Assembly (NCBI GenBank): GCA_910588185.1 | Contig: CAJUQR010000004.1 | Span: forward strand, 1 to 64,000 | Source: an uncultured Peptostreptococcaceae bacterium | GTDB taxonomy: Bacteria > Bacillota > Clostridia > Peptostreptococcales > Anaerovoracaceae | Reading direction: 5' to 3' | Length of the DNA stretch: 64,000 nucleotides | Shown here: one piece after another, positions 58,483-64,000 of the stretch | Layout of the letters: every line of letters begins with the position of its first letter | How positions within the stretch are numbered: position 1 is the stretch's first letter | Made by a program: the position numbers and the translations under genes | The notes under the pieces: generated by a model | Told to the model about the DNA's origin: nothing | Seen by the model: only the letters and a program-made list of their open reading frames with translations | The model's database searches: none

Positions 58483-59616
58483 GTGATAGAAAGGATTAAA
58501 AACTTTATAACAAAAGTGAGATTTTTGCCTTCAAGTGACGAAGCTTTGAGAAAAAGCCACCAGCGGGATTGTGCGATATTTTTCATTTTGTTTATATTTA
58601 CTACATCCATATCAGTGGTGTTTAGAGGAATAGTGCAAAATCCCGATTTGAATATAACCATGTTTTATATTTTGGGCAATTTCTTAGTTGCCAGATATAC
58701 TGCCGGATATATTTTCGGCTTTTTGTATGCAGTATTAAGCGTTATAACGGTAAATTTTTTATTTACCTATCCGTTTAATACTTTTAATCTTACAATGGAC
58801 GGTTATCCTATTACTTTCGTTGCAATGCTTGCAATTTCCATGGCTACATCGGCGCTTACAACAAGCATGAAAAAGCAGGCGAGAACTCTGTCGATTCAGG
58901 AAAAGCAGTTGATGGAGGCACAGAAAGAAAAGATGAGAGCCAATCTTTTAAGAGCGATATCTCATGATATAAGGACGCCTTTGACGGGTATAATAGGTAA
59001 TAGTACATCATATTTAGAGATGGAAGATGTTCTAACAAAAGAAGAAAAACGTGACATTGTCCAAAATATAGAAAATGATGCCAATTGGCTTTTGAATATG
59101 GTAGAAAATTTGCTCACTGTTACACGTATAAATAATGAAACAGCGAGGGTTAATAAAACATTTGAACCTGTGGATGAAGTTGTTTCTTCTGCAATAATGA
59201 GATTCAAAAAGAGATTTCCAGAAGCTGAGGTTAAAGTTAAATTGCCTGACCAATTGGTCATGATAATGATGGACGCTATGCTTATAGAGCAGGTTTTGAT
59301 AAATATACTGCAGAATGCGCAGATGCATGCTGAAAGTGTCAAACCGCTTGAAGTGCTTGTTACAGAAGAAGATGAAAATGTTAGGTTCTCGGTTAAAGAT
59401 TATGGGATAGGAATTGAGCGGGAAAAATTAGAGAATATATTTGACGGGAACGGAGCATATAAAAATGCTTCTAATACGGATGGAAATAAAGGCATGGGAA
59501 TAGGACTGTCTATATGTAAGACTATAATAGTTGCACATGGGGGCAAGATAAAAGCAATAAACCATGGAGAAGGAAGTGAGTTTATGTTCTTGTTGCCAAA
59601 AGAAACGGAGGCATAA
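58483..59616 (+). CDS. DUF4118/KdpD-type sensor histidine kinase lacking the KdpD N-terminal domain
   Basis: A 377-residue kinase. Four closely spaced helices (about 30-125) form the DUF4118 (KdpD membrane) domain. Then HisKA with phospho-His in LLRAISHDIRTPLTGIIGNS and HATPase_c with ILQNAQMHA, VKDYGIGIEREKLENIF and GMGIGLSICKTIIVAHGG. The cytosolic KdpD/UspA N-terminal part found in full KdpD is absent. GTG 58483 is chosen because AGGAGG is at 58469-58474. Its partner regulator follows after 2 bases. No kdpFABC genes lie in the window. Confidence 0.92.
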   Translation: MIERIKNFITKVRFLPSSDEALRKSHQRDCAIFFILFIFTTSISVVFRGIVQNPDLNITMFYILGNFLVARYTAGYIFGFLYAVLSVITVNFLFTYPFNTFNLTMDGYPITFVAMLAISMATSALTTSMKKQARTLSIQEKQLMEAQKEKMRANLLRAISHDIRTPLTGIIGNSTSYLEMEDVLTKEEKRDIVQNIENDANWLLNMVENLLTVTRINNETARVNKTFEPVDEVVSSAIMRFKKRFPEAEVKVKLPDQLVMIMMDAMLIEQVLINILQNAQMHAESVKPLEVLVTEEDENVRFSVKDYGIGIEREKLENIFDGNGAYKNASNTDGNKGMGIGLSICKTIIVAHGGKIKAINHGEGSEFMFLLPKETEA

Positions 59617-59618
59617 TA

Positions 59619-60332
59619 ATGACACAAAAGATAACGGTTCTTATAATAGAAGATGAAAAAAGTATTTGTGATTTTATGGCTAAAACACTTGGCGCACATG
59701 ATTATAAGACCAATACTGCACATACAGGTAAAGAAGGTCTTGCAATTATGACTTCTTCATTGCCTGACTTGGTTTTATTGGATTTAGGATTACCTGATAT
59801 GGATGGAATTGATATAATTAAGCAGACAAGAGAATGGTCCAGTATTCCGATTATTGTTATTTCAGCAAGAAGCCAGGAAAAGGAAAAAGTTGAAGCTCTT
59901 GACGCAGGTGCAGATGATTATATAACTAAGCCCTTTGGTACTTTTGAACTCTTAGCGCGTATTAGAACAGCAATAAGACATAATAACAAGATTGTAGATG
60001 ACCCAATAAACAACAATAGACCGTATTCTGCCAGCGGAATGGTCATTGATTTTGAGAAGCGCAAATGTACAATAAACGGCTCAGAGATTCATTTTACAAG
60101 GGTAGAATACAAGATAGTGTCAATGCTTGCTAAGAATTCAGGAAAGGTTATCACATATGATTCTCTTATAAATGAAGTGTGGGGGCCGTATGCAGATGAC
60201 AACAATAGAATCTTAAGGGTTAATATGGCCAATATAAGACGAAAAATAGAAGAAAATCCGGGAGAGCCGAAGTATATTTTTACAGAACTTGGCGTAGGGT
60301 ATAGGATGCTTGAAGATGAGAATTTGGTTTAA
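59619..60332 (+). CDS. KdpE-like OmpR-family response regulator
   Basis: A 237-residue regulator. Receiver VLIIEDEKSICDFM, phospho-Asp in DLVLLDLGLPDMDG near residue 53, Lys in YITKPFG near 102; winged helix from about 135 with FTRVEYKIVSMLAKNSGKVI and NRILRVNMANIRRKIEENP. The sequence is close to KdpE. GGAGG precedes the ATG. It forms a two-component pair with the preceding kinase; the regulon is not apparent, although the MBOAT/SGNH genes follow closely. Confidence 0.93.
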   Translation: MTQKITVLIIEDEKSICDFMAKTLGAHDYKTNTAHTGKEGLAIMTSSLPDLVLLDLGLPDMDGIDIIKQTREWSSIPIIVISARSQEKEKVEALDAGADDYITKPFGTFELLARIRTAIRHNNKIVDDPINNNRPYSASGMVIDFEKRKCTINGSEIHFTRVEYKIVSMLAKNSGKVITYDSLINEVWGPYADDNNRILRVNMANIRRKIEENPGEPKYIFTELGVGYRMLEDENLV

Positions 60333-60372
60333 CAATTAAATGTGTGTATGCAATTAATGGGAGTAAGATTTA

Positions 60373-61782
60373 ATGGTATTTAGCAGTTTACAGTTTATAT
60401 TTATATTTTTACCTGTATTTTTGATAATATATTTTGTATTGCCAAAAGTTTGGAAAAACTTTTGGGTGTTTGTAGGAAGCATAGGATTTTATGCTTTTGG
60501 AACATTGGACAAGCCTCAATATATTTTACTATTGTTGATGTCAGTAATAGTAAATTTTGTGTTGGCGAAATTTATAGAAAAAGATAAAAAAGGTGGCAGA
60601 AAGCCGCTTATATTAGGAATTGTATATAATTTGGCTTGGCTGTGTGTGTTTAAATATTCGGATTTTATATTTGAAAATATCAATGCATTGTCAGGTGTTT
60701 TCGGAGGAGGAGAGCTTGTCAGTCCGTGGAATTTGCTGCTGCCTGTGGGAATAAGCTTTTATACTTTTCAGAGTATTTCTTATCTGATAGATGTATATAG
60801 AAAAGATATAGAAGCTGAAACTTCTTTTACCAACTTTGGAGCATATTTAGTTATGTTCCCTCAGTTGATTGCAGGTCCTATAGTCAAATATCGCGATATA
60901 AAAGCAGAGATGCGCAGAAGAAAGACCTACTTTGAAAATTTTGACCAAGGTTTGCGAATTTTTACCCTTGGGCTTGGTATGAAAGTTTTACTGGCAAATA
61001 GGATAGGGAGTCTTTGGAGCGATATACAAGCTGTAGGATTTGAAAGTATTTCCGTGCCTGTTGCTTGGATGGGAATATTTGCGTTTAGCTTTCAATTATA
61101 CTTTGATTTTTATGGATATTCTATGATGGCCATTGGTCTTGGAAGAATAATGGGATTTACAATTCCTCAGAACTTTGATCATCCTTATGAATCTCTTTCC
61201 ATGACAGAGTTTTGGAGACGCTGGCATATGACTCTCGGCAGCTGGTTCAGAGAATATGTATACATACCTCTTGGAGGAAACAGAGTGTCTATGCCAAGAG
61301 TATATTTTAATCTTTTGGTAGTATGGCTGCTTACAGGATTTTGGCACGGAGCAGGATGGAACTTTTTGCTGTGGGGATTGGTTCTTTTTGCAATGATAGC
61401 TATAGAAAAGGCCGGGCTGAAAAAGGTTTTGGACAAAGTCAAGACTCTTGGACATGTGTACATGCTTTTTCTTATTCCGCTGACTTGGATGATATTTGCA
61501 ATAACGGATATGCATGACCTTGGCGTATATGCAGGAAGATTGATTGGAATAAGTGCTTCAGAAGGAGGCACTGTGTTTGCAGGTGACTTTACGAAGTTTA
61601 TAAATTTGTATGGAGGACTCATGGCTATATGTGCAGTACTCAGCGTATCAGGCCCTGCAAAACTATTTAATAAGATAAAAGACAATGTTCTTGGCAGCTT
61701 AATTTTATTTGCGATATTTTGGGGTTCAATTTATTGTTTATATATAGGATTGAATGACCCGTTCTTATATTTTAGATTTTAG
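60373..61782 (+). CDS. MBOAT-family O-acyltransferase (AlgI/DltB/PatA type)
   Basis: A 469-residue polytopic membrane protein with about 11 helices. The MBOAT signature includes SFYTFQSISYLIDVYRKDIEAE, LIAGPIVKYRDI, then EFWRRWHMTLGSWFREYVYIPLGGNR, and the catalytic His in LTGFWHGAGWNFLLWGL. These proteins move acyl groups, mostly acetyl, from the cytoplasm to exported polymers. It is 8 bases ahead of an SGNH gene, the usual partner that completes transfer to the polysaccharide. Confidence 0.95.
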   Translation: MVFSSLQFIFIFLPVFLIIYFVLPKVWKNFWVFVGSIGFYAFGTLDKPQYILLLLMSVIVNFVLAKFIEKDKKGGRKPLILGIVYNLAWLCVFKYSDFIFENINALSGVFGGGELVSPWNLLLPVGISFYTFQSISYLIDVYRKDIEAETSFTNFGAYLVMFPQLIAGPIVKYRDIKAEMRRRKTYFENFDQGLRIFTLGLGMKVLLANRIGSLWSDIQAVGFESISVPVAWMGIFAFSFQLYFDFYGYSMMAIGLGRIMGFTIPQNFDHPYESLSMTEFWRRWHMTLGSWFREYVYIPLGGNRVSMPRVYFNLLVVWLLTGFWHGAGWNFLLWGLVLFAMIAIEKAGLKKVLDKVKTLGHVYMLFLIPLTWMIFAITDMHDLGVYAGRLIGISASEGGTVFAGDFTKFINLYGGLMAICAVLSVSGPAKLFNKIKDNVLGSLILFAIFWGSIYCLYIGLNDPFLYFRF

Positions 61783-61790
61783 GAGATTTT

Positions 61791-62612
61791 ATGAAGAATT
61801 ATTTGAAGTACTTTTTCTCAATTTTATTGATGTTATCATGTCTGATATTGTTTTCTATGGTGTCATATAAGGTCTTGTTTTTAGAAGATGAAAAGCCTCC
61901 AAAGGAGCCGGAAGTTACAGAGGAAAATAATGAGAATCCTCCTGTTGACAATAAAAATCATGAAAAACCAAAAGATGATGATGAAGTTAAATTTGTAAAA
62001 CCGGAGGATGCACCTTTTGCTACGGTAGATAAATCATATTTTAAAGACGTATTATTCATTGGAGACTCCAGAACTGTGGGACTTTTTGAGTATGGACAGA
62101 TTGAAGGCGCAAATTTCTTTGCCAATACAGGAATGAATGTGTATAATGTTCGTGAGAAAACAGTATCTGTAAGCAATTTAGGTAATGTTACGCTGGATAA
62201 ACTTTTAAGTTCTAAACAATATGGTAAGATATATCTTATGCTAGGAATTAACGAGCTTGGATATGACATGGATCAGACGGTTAAAAAGTATAAGGAACTT
62301 GTAGATTGGCTTAGGGAAAAGAATCCAAACGGGATTTTATACATAGAAGCTAATATGCATGTGGCGGCTGCAAGATCTGATAAAGATGAGATATTTAATA
62401 ACAAACGTATAGATAAATTTAACTCAAGAATTGCTGAATTCATAGACAATAAGAATATCTTTTATATAGATGTAAACGAGCTGTTTGATGATGAAAAAGG
62501 AAACTTGGGTGCCGAATATACAAGTGATAATACTCATGTGCTTGGCAAATATTATGTAGAATGGGTGGATTGGCTTCTTACTAAGGCAATAGTAGTAGGC
62601 GAAAATAATTAA
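61791..62612 (+). CDS. membrane-anchored SGNH/GDSL-family acyltransferase or esterase
   Basis: A 273-residue exported protein with an N-terminal anchor helix (about 5-27), a Pro/Glu/Asn-rich linker (35-75) and an SGNH domain. Block I is FIGDSRTVGL near 91, the Gly block near 117, Asn in MLGINELGYD near 153 and the catalytic Asp-x-x-His in SDNTHVLGKYY near 253. Gene partner of the MBOAT protein; together they probably O-acetylate a surface polymer (inference from family pairing). Confidence 0.9.
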   Translation: MKNYLKYFFSILLMLSCLILFSMVSYKVLFLEDEKPPKEPEVTEENNENPPVDNKNHEKPKDDDEVKFVKPEDAPFATVDKSYFKDVLFIGDSRTVGLFEYGQIEGANFFANTGMNVYNVREKTVSVSNLGNVTLDKLLSSKQYGKIYLMLGINELGYDMDQTVKKYKELVDWLREKNPNGILYIEANMHVAAARSDKDEIFNNKRIDKFNSRIAEFIDNKNIFYIDVNELFDDEKGNLGAEYTSDNTHVLGKYYVEWVDWLLTKAIVVGENN

Positions 62613-62649
62613 TATAAAATATATAAAACTGTTATTTAGGAGGAATTTT

Positions 62650-63186
62650 ATGAAAAAACTGCTTATAGTTGTTGATTATCAAAATGATTTTGTTTCAGGC
62701 TCTCTTGGCTTTGACGGAGCTGAAAAGCTGGAGGGACCTATCGGTGATAAGATAAAAGAGTATCATGAGCTATGTGAAAATGGACAAGTTATATTTACTA
62801 TGGATACTCACGATAGACATTATATGGACACACAAGAGGGAAAACATCTGCCTGTTGAACATTGTTTAGACGGGGAAGACGGATGGCAGCTTTATGGTAA
62901 GATTGCAGAATTGAAAGGTGAAGAAGATTTAGTTTTTTCAAAACCTACCTTTGGCTCGTATGAGCTTTGTGAATATTTGCGTAAACATTCAGAAGATTAT
63001 GAAAGCATTGAATTTGTCGGTGTAGTAACAAATATATGTGTTATTTCTAATATTGTATTAGCAAAGGCCGCTATTCCTAATGTTCCTTTGATTGTTGACG
63101 CTTCATGTGTTGGAAGCAATGATCAGCATTTGCAGGAAGCAGCGCTTGATGTCATGGAATCTATTCATGTGGAAGTAAAGAGGTAA
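62650..63186 (+). CDS. isochorismatase-family cysteine hydrolase (nicotinamidase-like)
   Basis: A 178-residue alpha/beta hydrolase of the isochorismatase/nicotinamidase family. The catalytic triad is Asp in VVDYQNDFVSGSLG (residue 8), Lys in DLVFSKPTFGSY (near 99) and Cys in GVVTNICVISN (near 135). MDTHDRHYMDTQEGKHLPVEHC (positions 51-72) fits the metal-binding D-x-H of nicotinamidases, so nicotinamide deamidation is the best guess. AGGAGGAA precedes the ATG. The next gene starts 2 bases after its stop. Confidence 0.87.
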   Translation: MKKLLIVVDYQNDFVSGSLGFDGAEKLEGPIGDKIKEYHELCENGQVIFTMDTHDRHYMDTQEGKHLPVEHCLDGEDGWQLYGKIAELKGEEDLVFSKPTFGSYELCEYLRKHSEDYESIEFVGVVTNICVISNIVLAKAAIPNVPLIVDASCVGSNDQHLQEAALDVMESIHVEVKR

Positions 63187-63188
63187 TT

Positions 63189-64000
63189 ATGGTATTTTTA
63201 AATAATGCGGCAACCACAGTGACAAAACCTGAAAATTATTATAATGCAGATTGTGTATCCAAAGAAGAGGCAAAAGAAAAAATTGCAAAGTTTCTGGGAT
63301 GTAAAAACAATGAACAGATAATACTGACTGAAAGCGGCACACAAAGTTTGAAAGCAGTTATAAAAAGTTTTATAAAACCGGGAGATCATGTGGTATCCAC
63401 TGATATGGAATACGGCGCAGTTATTGATGCTCTTGAAGAGAGAAAAGAAAACGGGTGCAAAGTAACATACATACCTGTGAATGAGTATGGTACTGTAAGA
63501 TATGATTTGGTTGAGGATGCCGTAACGCCGGAGACAAAGGCTATAGTGTGCTGTCACGGTTCTAATGTAACAGGAAATATTATAGACTTAGAGAAGATGG
63601 GAGCTATTGCAAGGAGACATAAGATACTTTTAATAGTTGACGGATGTCAGACAGTTGGGGCAACTACCGTCAACTTAAATGACCTTAGTGTAGATGTATT
63701 TTGCTTTACAGGACATAAAAAACTTATGGGGCCTTATGGAACAGGAGGTATCTGTCTCAGGCAGGGCCTTGAACTGGATACTGATATAAGAGAAAGTTTG
63801 CAGGAACCTTCTGCCGAAAAATTGGGCAAATTATGTGCATCAATAGATTTTATAAATGAAAAGGGAATATACGGAGTAAGCATATTTCCGCATAGACTGG
63901 CAAAGAGATTTTTTGAAGCTGTAAAGTCTATGCAGGATGTAAAGGTTTATGGTGATTTTGGCACCAATACAAGAATTCCTACAGTGGCAATAAGTGTTAA
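63189..64000 (+). CDS. class V aminotransferase / cysteine desulfurase-like protein (partial)
   Basis: Open to the right window edge; 270 complete codons are visible. The protein begins MVFLNNAATTVTKPENYYNA, typical of class V aminotransferases. A PLP-site stretch is LTESGTQSLKAVI, the PLP Asp/Gln motif is LLIVDGCQTVGATTV and the Schiff-base Lys is in CFTGHKKLMGPYGTGG. This is the SufS/NifS-type fold, in the branch often annotated as cysteine desulfurase family. Function, for example cysteine desulfurase or selenocysteine lyase, cannot be fixed without the C-terminus. Co-transcribed with the preceding hydrolase gene. Confidence 0.85.
   Translation, partial: MVFLNNAATTVTKPENYYNADCVSKEEAKEKIAKFLGCKNNEQIILTESGTQSLKAVIKSFIKPGDHVVSTDMEYGAVIDALEERKENGCKVTYIPVNEYGTVRYDLVEDAVTPETKAIVCCHGSNVTGNIIDLEKMGAIARRHKILLIVDGCQTVGATTVNLNDLSVDVFCFTGHKKLMGPYGTGGICLRQGLELDTDIRESLQEPSAEKLGKLCASIDFINEKGIYGVSIFPHRLAKRFFEAVKSMQDVKVYGDFGTNTRIPTVAISV

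Noticed and set aside
1..64000. tRNA, rRNA, CRISPR arrays, prophage or intact insertion sequences
   Set aside because: None could be recognised on either strand; the only repeats are the non-coding inverted-repeat elements described.

Overview
The window is AT-rich, tightly packed bacterial chromosome from an anaerobic, endospore-forming, amino-acid-fermenting member of the Clostridia. The signs are a cotJABC spore-coat operon, a selenocysteine-containing glycine reductase protein B behind a glycine riboswitch, a 3-keto-5-aminohexanoate cleavage enzyme (lysine fermentation family), a V-type ATPase with sodium-type ligands, AGGAGG ribosome binding sites and intrinsic terminators. The species cannot be named from the sequence. 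No tRNA, rRNA, CRISPR array, phage or intact insertion sequence was seen.

Layout. 1-2.6 kb: end of an amidinotransferase/deiminase-like gene, a YtcJ-type amidohydrolase and a polysaccharide-deacetylase-fold hydrolase. 2.6-7.1 kb: Xre regulator, DUF3169-like membrane protein and a three-gene ABC exporter. 7.1-9.4 kb (minus): phosphodiesterase, D-serine ammonia-lyase, ArsR regulator. 9.5-14.5 kb: a Fic-fold protein without its catalytic motif, AI-2E-type permease, murB, PHP phosphatase, rapZ, GNAT. 14.5-15.5 kb: kce with its own strong promoter. 15.5-19.9 kb: repeat-rich non-coding DNA, FMN riboswitch, ribD-ribE-ribBA-ribH. 20-29.7 kb: whiA and a nine-gene V-ATPase operon (G/H-I-K-E-C-F-A-B-D). 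29.7-36.2 kb (minus): two-component system, lipoprotein and ABC transporter with a fused double permease. 36.7-41.2 kb: rlmD, radical SAM protein, EEP-fold protein, ECF S component and a TIM-barrel hydrolase. 41.2-44.5 kb: glycine riboswitch, grdX, grdE, grdB. 44.6-48 kb: gap, TIGR04076 protein, MFS, pdaA-like deacetylase. 48.2-49.7 kb: amino-acid ABC permease and ATPase. 49.8-50.05 kb: second copy of the repeat. 50.2-53.3 kb: nuclease, NUDIX, WYL regulator, azlCD. 53.4-55.4 kb: a 29-residue membrane peptide gene, then (minus) an agmatinase-family enzyme and a solute-binding protein. 55.6-57.1 kb: TIR protein, CAP-domain lipoprotein. 57.2-58.3 kb (minus): cotJCBA. 58.5-64 kb: KdpD/E-like two-component system, MBOAT and SGNH pair, cysteine hydrolase, and a class V aminotransferase cut by the window end.

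How it fits together. Amino acids appear to be both carbon and electron source: glycine reductase as electron sink (GrdA, GrdC and GrdD must lie elsewhere), D-serine deamination, a Kce-family thiolase-like enzyme, agmatinase-family ureohydrolase and several amino-acid transporters. The V-ATPase would couple ATP to a sodium gradient.

Most notable: a two-copy, about 260 bp nested inverted repeat whose ends carry GGGTC-N-GACCC palindromes (REP/BIME-like); a pho-box-like operator repeated exactly at two promoters of one two-component/ABC locus; ARG-box-like operators shared by a physically split ABC transporter and the agmatinase operon; a Fic-fold protein with an erased active site; a well-supported 29-residue membrane peptide gene; and an orphan TIR protein.
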